A stretch of DNA of 9,371 nt from Trebonia sp. (GTDB lineage: Bacteria; Actinomycetota; Actinomycetes; Streptosporangiales; Streptosporangiaceae): NCBI GenBank assembly GCA_030038035.1, contig JASHPP010000464.1, forward strand, positions 1 to 9,371, read 5' to 3'. How positions within the stretch are numbered: the stretch's first letter is position 1; each line of letters opens with the position of its first letter. This document shows positions 1-5,704 of the stretch, one piece after another. A program made the position numbers and the translations under genes. The notes below the pieces were generated by a model. The model had not been told where the DNA came from. It ran no database searches and saw nothing but the letters and a program-made list of their open reading frames with translations.

Positions 1-14
1 GCGAACTTAGTCAT
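1..14 (-). CDS. Start of an unidentified gene downstream of the ECF sigma factor (partial, runs off the window)
   Basis: Only the first 14 bases are inside the window, giving Met-Thr-Lys-Phe and an incomplete codon. The start is supported by an AGGAG ribosome binding site at 27-23 on the minus strand, 8 nt before the ATG at 14-12. The ATG lies in a different frame from the sigma factor gene and overlaps its 3' end by 8 bases, an arrangement that suggests translational coupling. Genes placed this way after an ECF sigma factor often encode its anti-sigma factor, but nothing of the protein beyond four residues is visible, so that is only a positional guess. Confidence 0.5.
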
Positions 15-606
15 TGCCGTCGCTCCTGCCGTTATTCGTGGGTGTGGCGTGCTTGCGCAACCGGGCCCGTGTCCGCATCAGCCGCATCCGTACCGCGCCT
101 GGGGTGAGCCCGAGCGCCGCGGCCGCCTCCTTCGGGGCAAGCCCGGCGATGTCGACGAGCTCGATCACCGCGCGGTCCCGTTCCGGCAGCGCCGCCAGCC
201 CGGTGACCAGGTCCCGGCCGGCCCGCTGCGCGTCGATCCGGTCGAGCAGCTCCTCGACCTGGTCCTGGTCCAGGTCACGCCGGCCGGCCAGCCGCGCCAG
301 CTTGTGCTGCTGCTGGCTGTGCGCCTCGCAGTACGCCGCGTAGACGTTCCTGGCGATCCCGAACACCCACGACCGCGCGGTGCCCTTGCCCGGATCGAAC
401 GACCCGAAGCCGGTGATCACGGCGACGAAGGTGTCGGCGGTGAGGTCGGCCACCGCCTGCGGGTCGGCGCTGCGCCGGGCGAAGTAGGCGGTCACCGCCG
501 CCACGTTCGCCCGGTAGAGCCGCTCGAACTCGGCCGCCGCGCCACCGCCGGCGCTCCGCTCCCTGATCGCCGCCCCGCGACCCGCTGCCGATGTTTTCTC
601 GGTCAC
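7..606 (-). CDS. ECF-type RNA polymerase sigma-70 factor
   Basis: A 199-residue protein with the two-domain layout of extracytoplasmic-function sigma factors, which direct RNA polymerase to a small regulon. Region 2 covers about residues 26-95, with the FERLYRANV start, the DLTADTFVAV stretch and the RSWVFGIARN motif that contacts the -10 element. Region 4 covers about 132-186, with LPERDRAVIELVDIAGL followed by the helix-turn-helix around KEAAAALGLTPGAVRMRLMRTRARLR (residues 159-184). There is no sigma-1.1 or sigma-3 domain. The first 25 residues are a low-complexity Gly/Ala/Arg extension. The start is GTG at 606-604, with AAAGAGG at 624-618, 11 nt upstream. The family assignment is firm. 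The subgroup and the signal are not visible, and any cognate anti-sigma factor would lie to the left of the window. Confidence 0.93.
   Translation of the reverse strand: MTEKTSAAGRGAAIRERSAGGGAAAEFERLYRANVAAVTAYFARRSADPQAVADLTADTFVAVITGFGSFDPGKGTARSWVFGIARNVYAAYCEAHSQQQHKLARLAGRRDLDQDQVEELLDRIDAQRAGRDLVTGLAALPERDRAVIELVDIAGLAPKEAAAALGLTPGAVRMRLMRTRARLRKHATPTNNGRSDGND
23..27 (-). promoter_or_regulatory. Ribosome binding site for the truncated gene at the left edge
   Basis: AGGAG on the minus strand, 8 nt from the ATG at 14-12 and inside the last codons of the sigma factor gene. Its good match and spacing are the main reason for proposing a gene start there. Confidence 0.5.
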
Positions 607-640
607 ACCTGTAGTTGCCTCTTTGCCGCCGCCGCGTCAC

Positions 641-662
641 GCGCCGGGCTGCCACCCGGCGC
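641..662. repeat. Perfect inverted repeat in the divergent intergenic region (possible operator)
   Basis: GCGCCGGG at 641-648 and its exact reverse complement CCCGGCGC at 655-662 are separated by six bases. It lies between the ECF sigma gene and the catabolic operon, just downstream of the proposed sigma gene -10 box, so it would span the transcription start. It could be a protein-binding operator or, in RNA, a leader hairpin. There is no T-run, so a simple terminator is unlikely. Palindromes of this size do arise by chance in DNA this rich in G and C. Confidence 0.35.
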
Positions 663-663
663 C

Positions 664-691
664 ACCTTAGCCGACACCCGTACCGCGCCAA
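664..691 (-). promoter_or_regulatory. Possible promoter of the ECF sigma factor gene
   Basis: On the minus strand TTGGCG (691-686) and TAAGGT (669-664) are 16 bases apart, fitting a loose -35 (4 of 6 to TTGACA) and an actinobacterial TANNNT -10. Transcription would start near 657, giving a leader of about 50 nt to the GTG at 606. The match is weak and could be chance. Confidence 0.25.
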
Positions 692-747
692 GCCCGCCGC
701 CACGGACGGCCGGGCACCTGGGGCTGGGCGAGCGGACGTAATTCATA

Positions 748-753
748 TACGAT
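748..753 (+). promoter_or_regulatory. Probable -10 element of the homoprotocatechuate operon
   Basis: TACGAT fits the actinobacterial -10 consensus TANNNT and sits in the only AT-rich patch (741-754) of the intergenic region. Its last base is 10 nt before the ATG at 764, so the transcript would begin within a few bases of the start codon. No convincing -35 hexamer is seen 16-18 bp upstream, so the promoter may depend on an activator or an alternative sigma factor. There is no Shine-Dalgarno sequence between this box and the ATG. Confidence 0.4.
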
Positions 754-763
754 TCTTCCTGCG

Positions 764-2248
764 ATGGCAGAACAGCCGCTGGCAGGCCAGCATCCCAAGC
801 CTCCGTCGAAAATCGTCGCGGTGCACTCGAGCTACCGCAGCCGGGCGATGGAGCGCGGCAGCCTTCCGCCGTGGCCGTCGTACTTCCTCAAGCCGCCGAA
901 CACGATCGCGGCTGACGGCGACCAGGTCAAGCGGCCGCCGGGGTGCGAGCTGCTCGCGTTCGAGGGCGAGGTCGCGCTGATCATCGACGCCAGGACCACG
1001 CGGGTCACCGCGCACGAGGCGTGGGACCGCGTCGGGTGGGTGACCGCGGCCAACGACTTCGGGGTCTACGACCTGCGCTACGCCGACAAGGGCTCGAACG
1101 TCCGGTCCAAGGGGATCGACGGGTTCACGCCGCTCGGCCCCCGGCTGCTCGACGCGCGCGCGATCGACGCCGAGCGCGTCCGGCTGCGCGCCTGGGTGAA
1201 CGGCGAGCTGCTGCAGGACTCGGTCAGCGGGGACGACATGCTGTTCTCCTTTGCCGACATCGTGGCGGACATCTCCCGGCTCACCACCCTCGAGCCAGGC
1301 GACGTGATCCTGACGGGCACCCCGACCGGGTCCACGGTCGTCAGGCCGGGGGACCTCGTCGAGGTCGAGGTGACCGCCCCAGGGCGCGGCGGCGCCGGAC
1401 TGACGACAGGCCGGCTGCGCAGCCCCATCGCGGAGGCGGACTACGACCTCGGCCCGCCCGGCGCGATGCCCAAGCCCGACGACACGCAGCGCGAGGCGGC
1501 CTACGGGACACGCGGCGCGCCGGGCGTGGTGCCCGCCGACTCCCCCGCCGAGCTGCTCGCGGCGGTCGGCGCGGTGGCGACGGCCACGCTCGCATCGCAG
1601 CTGCGCAAGCGCGGCTACGACTCCGTCACGCTCGACCGGCTGCACACCACCCGCCCGGACCTGAAGATGGCCGGCTTCGCCCGCACGCTGCGGTACGTGC
1701 CGCTGCGGGAGGACCTGTTCGCCACCCACGGCGGCGGGATGAACGCCCAAAAGCGCGCCGTCGAGCAGGTCAGGGCCAGCGAGGTCCTGGTGATCGAGGC
1801 GCGCGGCGACCCGACCGCGGGCACGGTCGGGGACATCCTCGCGCTGCGCGCGCAGACAAGGGGAGCCACGGGCATCGTCACCGACGGCGCGATCAGGGAC
1901 TTCGCGGCGCTGAAAAACCTCGCGATCCCGGTCTACTACGCCGCCACCCACCCGGCGGTGCTCGGCAGGCGGCACGTGCCGTGGGAGACCGGCACCACGA
2001 TCGCCTGCGCGGGGGTGACGATCCAGCCGGGCGACATCATCGCAGGCGACGCGGACGGGGTCATCGTGGTGCCGCGGCACCTGGCCAGGGAGGTGGCGCG
2101 GGACGCCGCGGAGCAGGAACGGCAGGAACAGTTCATCGCCGGGCAGGTGGCCAAGGGCGAGCCGATCGACGGCCTGTACCCGATCGGCAGGAAGTGGCAG
2201 GCTGCCTACCAGGCCTGGCTAGCAGAAAATGGGGGCAGGCAGACATGA
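764..2248 (+). CDS. Fusion protein: FAH-family isomerase/decarboxylase domain + RraA/HMG-aldolase-like domain
   Basis: A 494-residue protein made of two unrelated enzyme domains. Residues about 15-230 are a fumarylacetoacetate hydrolase (FAH) fold domain: SYFLKPPNT (39-47), the metal-ligand pair E67/E69 in FEGEVALII, D98 in AANDFGVYD, KGIDGFTPLGP (116-126) and PGDVILTGTPTGS (178-190). Residues about 255-494 are an RraA/4-hydroxy-4-methyl-2-oxoglutarate aldolase-like domain with the family motif intact: G356-D357, exactly 20 residues, then R378-D379. Characterised homoprotocatechuate pathways use HpaG, two FAH domains that decarboxylate OPET and isomerise the product. Being first in an hpa-type operon, this fusion probably fills that role, with the RraA half plausibly the decarboxylase; that is inference. 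No Shine-Dalgarno precedes the ATG, but FAH homology begins within about 15 residues of it, which supports this start. The stop overlaps the next start (ATGA). Confidence 0.85.
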   Translation: MAEQPLAGQHPKPPSKIVAVHSSYRSRAMERGSLPPWPSYFLKPPNTIAADGDQVKRPPGCELLAFEGEVALIIDARTTRVTAHEAWDRVGWVTAANDFGVYDLRYADKGSNVRSKGIDGFTPLGPRLLDARAIDAERVRLRAWVNGELLQDSVSGDDMLFSFADIVADISRLTTLEPGDVILTGTPTGSTVVRPGDLVEVEVTAPGRGGAGLTTGRLRSPIAEADYDLGPPGAMPKPDDTQREAAYGTRGAPGVVPADSPAELLAAVGAVATATLASQLRKRGYDSVTLDRLHTTRPDLKMAGFARTLRYVPLREDLFATHGGGMNAQKRAVEQVRASEVLVIEARGDPTAGTVGDILALRAQTRGATGIVTDGAIRDFAALKNLAIPVYYAATHPAVLGRRHVPWETGTTIACAGVTIQPGDIIAGDADGVIVVPRHLAREVARDAAEQERQEQFIAGQVAKGEPIDGLYPIGRKWQAAYQAWLAENGGRQT

Positions 2249-3201
2249 AGTTCCGCAGCGACCCCGCGAAGATCCGCGGCTCGATCGCGCCGGTGGTCTC
2301 TCCGTTCACCGCCGAAGGCGCGCCCGACCTCGACGGCCTGCGCACGCTGATCCGCTGGCAGCTAGGCAGCGGCACGCACGGCATCTCGCTCGGCGGGTCG
2401 ACCGGCGAGCCGAGCGCGCAGACGACGGCCGAGCGCGCGACCGCGATCAGGGCCGCGGCCTTGGAGATCAACGACCAGGTGCCGTTCGTGCCAGGCACCG
2501 GCTCGGCCAAGCTGGACGACACGCTGCAGCTCACCGAGGTCGCCAGGCACGCGGGCGCGGACGCGGTGCTGATCATCACTCCCTACTACGCGCGCCCCAC
2601 CCAGGAAGGCCTGTTCTCCTGGTACTCGACGGTGGCCCGCGAGTTCCCCGACCTGCCGGTGATCGCCTACAACGTGCCGTCGCGCACCGCGGTCGACATC
2701 GCGCCGGAGACCGTCGCGCGGCTGCGCAAGGCCCACGACAACATCGTCGGGGTCAAGGAGACCACTAAGGACTTCGAGCACTTCTCCCGGGTGCTGCACG
2801 TGGCGGGCCGCGACACGCTGGTCTGGTCAGGGATCGAGCTGCTCTGCCTGCCGCTGCTGTCCCTGGGCGGCGCCGGCTTCGTCAGCGCGACCGCCAACCT
2901 CGCGCCCGGCGCGGTGGCGCGGATGTACGAGCACTGGGAGGCCGGCGAGTTCGACAAGGCACGGGACCTGCACTTCGGGCTCCATCCGGTGACCGACGTG
3001 ATCTTCACCGAGACGAACCCGGCGGCCGCCAAGTGGGTCCTGGCCCAGGCCGGGCTGCTCGCGTCCGGGTTCGTCCGGCCGCCGCTCGTGCCGCTGACCG
3101 AACCCGGCCAGCGGCGGGTGCTCGAGCTGCTCGGGCAGGGCGCCGCGGTGCTCGACGGACCGGTGGCGCGGGTGGCAGACGCCACGGCCCGTTCTGACTG
3201 A
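2245..3201 (+). CDS. DapA-family (class I) aldolase, probable 2,4-dihydroxyhept-2-ene-1,7-dioate aldolase
   Basis: A 318-residue TIM-barrel lyase of the dihydrodipicolinate synthase/N-acetylneuraminate lyase family. Conserved residues are present: GGSTGEP (50-56), TPYY (112-115), YNVPSRT with catalytic Tyr142 and Arg147, and the Schiff-base Lys171 in GVKETTKD. The context argues against lysine biosynthesis. It lies between a FAH-type enzyme and hpaE/hpaD, where the pathway needs an aldolase to split the C7 dioate into pyruvate and succinate semialdehyde. The DHDPS product precursor differs from that substrate mainly by an amino group, and a DapA subfamily (described by TIGRFAMs as HpaI-not-DapA) has been proposed for this role. 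The ATG overlaps the upstream stop as ATGA, indicating translational coupling; the upstream GGCAGG is a weak ribosome site. Family assignment is secure, the substrate is inferred. Confidence 0.85.
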   Translation: MKFRSDPAKIRGSIAPVVSPFTAEGAPDLDGLRTLIRWQLGSGTHGISLGGSTGEPSAQTTAERATAIRAAALEINDQVPFVPGTGSAKLDDTLQLTEVARHAGADAVLIITPYYARPTQEGLFSWYSTVAREFPDLPVIAYNVPSRTAVDIAPETVARLRKAHDNIVGVKETTKDFEHFSRVLHVAGRDTLVWSGIELLCLPLLSLGGAGFVSATANLAPGAVARMYEHWEAGEFDKARDLHFGLHPVTDVIFTETNPAAAKWVLAQAGLLASGFVRPPLVPLTEPGQRRVLELLGQGAAVLDGPVARVADATARSD

Positions 3202-3203
3202 TG

Positions 3204-3210
3204 AAAGGAG
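3204..3210 (+). promoter_or_regulatory. Ribosome binding site that decides the hpaE start
   Basis: AAAGGAG lies 8 nt before GTG 3219. An in-frame ATG at 3201 overlaps the preceding stop codon but would place this strong Shine-Dalgarno sequence inside the coding region, so GTG 3219 is the better start. Confidence 0.75.
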
Positions 3211-3218
3211 CCTCGCCC

Positions 3219-4688
3219 GTGATCCCGGAAAAGATCTTGCACTTCATCGGCGGGCGGCAGGTGCCCAGCGTGAGCGGGCGGACCTTCGACGTCGCCGATC
3301 CGGTGACCAACGCGGTGTACGCGCAGGCGGCGGCGGGCGACACCGACGACGTGGACAGGGCCGTCGAGGCGGCGGCGCAGGCGTTCGCGGCCGGTCCGTG
3401 GCCGGGGATGGCGGCCCGGGCGCGGGCGAAGGTGCTCGGCCGGATCGCCGACGCGATCGAGTCGCGCGCCGACGAGCTCGCCTCGCTTGAGACGTTCGAC
3501 ACCGGGCTGCCGATCACCCAGGCTCGCGGGCAGGCCGCCCGGGCCGCGGAGAACTTCCGGTTTTTCGCGGACGTGATCGTGGCTCAGCATGAGGACGCGT
3601 TTTCCTCCCCGGGCCAGCTGGCGTACGTGCTGCGCAAGCCGGCCGGCGTCGCGGGGCTGATCACGCCGTGGAACACGCCGTTCATGCTGGAGAGCTGGAA
3701 GCTCGCGCCGGCCCTGGCGTCGGGGTGCACGGTCGTGCTCAAGCCGGCCGAGTGGACGCCGCTGTCGGCGAGCCTGCTGCCCGAGATCATGACCGAGGCG
3801 GGCGTGCCCGACGGGGTGTTCAACATCGTGCACGGCATCGGCGAGCAGGCGGGCGCGGCGCTTGTCGCCCATCCAGGCGTGCCGCTGATCTCGTTCACCG
3901 GCGAGACCACGACCGGGCAGATCATCATGGCCTCGGCCGCGGCGCACCTGAAGGGCCTGTCGATGGAGCTCGGCGGCAAGTCGCCGTGCGTCATCTTCGC
4001 CGACGCGGACCTGGACCTGGCGATCGACAGCGCGCTGTTCGGGGTGTTCTCGCTCAATGGCGAGCGCTGCACGGCGGGCTCGAGGATTTTGGCCGAACGG
4101 TCCGTGTATGACTCTGTCGTCTCCCGCCTTGCCTCGCGGGCCGCGCGGATTCGCGTGGGGTCTCCGTCGGACCCGGCGACCGAGGTCGGGGCGCTGGTGC
4201 ACCCGGAGCACTACGAGCGGGTCATGTCCTACGTGGCGGCGGGGGTCGCGGAGGGGGCGCGGCTCGTCGCGGGCGGCGGCCGGCCGGCCGGGCTGGCGAC
4301 CGGCAACTACCTGGCCGCCACCGTGTTCGCGGACGTGACGCCGTCGATGCGGATCTTCCGTGAGGAGATTTTCGGGCCGGTGGTGTGCGTGACGCCGTTC
4401 GGCTCGCAGGAGGAGGCGGTGTCCCTGGCGAACGACACCCGGTACGGGCTGGCCGCCTACATCTGGACGTCGGACCTGCGGCGGGCGCACCGGGTCGCTT
4501 CGGCCGTTGAGGCGGGTATGACCTGGGTGAACTCGCATAACGTGCGGGACTTGCGCACGCCGTTCGGCGGGATCAAGGCGAGCGGGCTCGGCCACGAGGG
4601 CGGCCAGCACAGCATCGACTTCTACACGCAGTCCCGGATCGTGCACGTGGCTTTGGGGGACACGCACGTCCCCCGGTTTGGAGCGTGA
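3219..4688 (+). CDS. hpaE: 5-carboxymethyl-2-hydroxymuconate semialdehyde dehydrogenase
   Basis: A 489-residue NAD-dependent aldehyde dehydrogenase that oxidises the ring-cleavage semialdehyde (CHMS) made by HpaD to 5-carboxymethyl-2-hydroxymuconate. Numbering from GTG 3219, the family residues are all present: Asn152 in TPWNTP, Lys175 in VLKPAE for the cofactor, Gly228 in SFTGET, general base Glu250 in MELGGKSP, nucleophile Cys284 in NGERCTAGSR, and Glu383 in EEIFGPV. The C-terminal stretch around THVPRFGA and the neighbouring hpaD support the CHMS subgroup over betaine aldehyde or other dehydrogenases of this superfamily. Full length for the family. An ATG at 3201 would add six residues, but the strong ribosome site lies between the two codons. 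Its stop at 4686-4688 is immediately upstream of hpaD. ALDH family certain, substrate from context and overall resemblance. Confidence 0.88.
   Translation: MIPEKILHFIGGRQVPSVSGRTFDVADPVTNAVYAQAAAGDTDDVDRAVEAAAQAFAAGPWPGMAARARAKVLGRIADAIESRADELASLETFDTGLPITQARGQAARAAENFRFFADVIVAQHEDAFSSPGQLAYVLRKPAGVAGLITPWNTPFMLESWKLAPALASGCTVVLKPAEWTPLSASLLPEIMTEAGVPDGVFNIVHGIGEQAGAALVAHPGVPLISFTGETTTGQIIMASAAAHLKGLSMELGGKSPCVIFADADLDLAIDSALFGVFSLNGERCTAGSRILAERSVYDSVVSRLASRAARIRVGSPSDPATEVGALVHPEHYERVMSYVAAGVAEGARLVAGGGRPAGLATGNYLAATVFADVTPSMRIFREEIFGPVVCVTPFGSQEEAVSLANDTRYGLAAYIWTSDLRRAHRVASAVEAGMTWVNSHNVRDLRTPFGGIKASGLGHEGGQHSIDFYTQSRIVHVALGDTHVPRFGA
4655..4674 (+). repeat. Hairpin at the hpaE-hpaD junction
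   Basis: GGGGGAC (4655-4661) and GTCCCCC (4668-4674) are perfect reverse complements around a six-base loop; two T-G wobbles can extend the stem outward. It lies in the last codons of hpaE, five bases before the GGAG of hpaD. No T-run follows, so it is not a classic terminator. It could shape ribosome access to hpaD or define an mRNA processing end. Confidence 0.45.
4680..4683 (+). promoter_or_regulatory. Ribosome binding site for hpaD
   Basis: GGAG with 10 nt to the ATG at 4694. The alternative GTG at 4685, which overlaps the hpaE stop, would be only one base away, too close to use this site. This favours ATG 4694. Confidence 0.55.
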
Positions 4689-4693
4689 GCGCG

Positions 4694-5704
4694 ATGTCGT
4701 CGCTGCCCCCTCCCCCGGACATCGTGCGGTCCGCGTACGCCGCGCTCGTGGTGACGTCGCTGCCCGAAGCGCGGCGCTTCTGGGTCGACCTGCTCGGGTT
4801 CGTCGTGACCGACGAGGACGCGTCGTCGCTGTACCTGCGGGGATACGACGAGCTCACGCACCACAACCTGATCCTGCGGCCGGGCCCGGTGGCCGCGGCG
4901 GGCGCGCTCGGGTTCCGGGTGCGGTCGGCCGCGGACCTGTCGCGGGCGGAGGAGTTCTACCGGGCGCTCGGCTGCCGGACCGAGCGGGTGCCCGCCGGAT
5001 TCGTGCGGGGGCAGGGCGAGACCGTGCGGGCCGAGGATCCGCTTGGCTTCCTCGTTGAGTTCTTCGCCGCCTCCGCGCACCCCGAGCGCCTGCAGCAGCG
5101 CTACGACCTGCGCCGCGGCGCGGAAGTGGCGCGCCTTGACCACTTCAACATCTGCGTGCCCGACGTGCCCGTGGCGTACGAGCACTACAAGTCACTCGGG
5201 TTCGGGCTGTCGGAGACCATCGAGGACGGGCGGACGCTGTACGCCGCCTGGATGTACCGCAAGCAGACCGTGCACGACGTGGCGTTCACGGGCGGGGCCG
5301 GGCCGCGGCTGCACCACCTGGGGTTCTTCGCCCACGAGCCGCACAGCGTGCTGCGGATGTGCGACATCCTCGGCTCCCTGTCGCTGGAGTCGTGCATCGA
5401 GCGGGGGCCCGGCCGGCACGGCGTGTCGAACGCGTTCTACGTCTACCTGCGCGACCCCGACGGCCACCGGCTGGAGGTCTACACGTCGGACTACTACACC
5501 GGCGACCCGGACCACCCGGTGCTGCGCTGGTCGGTGCTCGACCCGCGGCGGCGCGACTTCTGGGGCAACGCGGTCATCCCGTCGTGGTACTCCGAGGCGT
5601 CGGCGGTGCTCGACCTGGACGGCAAGCCGCGACCGGTGGTCGACATCGCCCAGACCGCGGAGGTCACGGTAGGCGCGGACGGCTTCACCGTTCCCGCGGA
5701 GTGA
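4694..5704 (+). CDS. hpaD: 3,4-dihydroxyphenylacetate (homoprotocatechuate) 2,3-dioxygenase
   Basis: A 336-residue type I extradiol dioxygenase of the vicinal-oxygen-chelate fold, resembling the well-studied Brevibacterium fuscum and Arthrobacter enzymes (about 360 residues). It cleaves homoprotocatechuate next to the ring hydroxyls, using Fe(II) or Mn(II) and O2, to give 5-carboxymethyl-2-hydroxymuconate semialdehyde. With Met at 4694 as residue 1, the expected metal ligands are His150 (DHFN), His208 (LHHLGFF) and Glu261 (HRLEVYTSDY). Second-sphere residues are also in place: Asn152, acid/base His194 in TVHDVAFTGG, His242 in GPGRHGVSNAF and Tyr251. The N-terminal half is the usual degenerate VOC module without ligands. 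GTG 4685 is an alternative start, three codons longer, forming a GTGA overlap with hpaE. The 3' end overlaps the convergent membrane protein gene by 20 bp. One of the firmest functional calls here. Confidence 0.94.
   Translation: MSSLPPPPDIVRSAYAALVVTSLPEARRFWVDLLGFVVTDEDASSLYLRGYDELTHHNLILRPGPVAAAGALGFRVRSAADLSRAEEFYRALGCRTERVPAGFVRGQGETVRAEDPLGFLVEFFAASAHPERLQQRYDLRRGAEVARLDHFNICVPDVPVAYEHYKSLGFGLSETIEDGRTLYAAWMYRKQTVHDVAFTGGAGPRLHHLGFFAHEPHSVLRMCDILGSLSLESCIERGPGRHGVSNAFYVYLRDPDGHRLEVYTSDYYTGDPDHPVLRWSVLDPRRRDFWGNAVIPSWYSEASAVLDLDGKPRPVVDIAQTAEVTVGADGFTVPAE

Noticed and set aside
88..689. 12-base direct repeat CCGTACCGCGCC at 88-99 and 678-689
   Set aside because: One copy is inside the sigma factor coding sequence, the flanks do not match, and a 12-base match is unremarkable in DNA this rich in G and C.
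743..2080. Long minus-strand open frame antisense to the FAH-RraA gene
   Set aside because: Its Arg/Gly/Pro/Val-rich translation shows no domain, and it mirrors the codon bias of the well-supported plus-strand gene. Such shadows are expected at this GC content.
943..2244. In-frame plus-strand extension upstream of the DapA-family gene
   Set aside because: The added sequence is an Arg-rich out-of-frame reading of the FAH-RraA gene. DapA homology begins right after ATG 2245, which also forms the ATGA overlap.
2667..4667. 666-codon minus-strand open frame antisense to the aldolase gene and hpaE
   Set aside because: It lies wholly opposite two genes with intact catalytic residues, has no recognisable domain and is dominated by Arg, His and Pro from reverse-strand codons.
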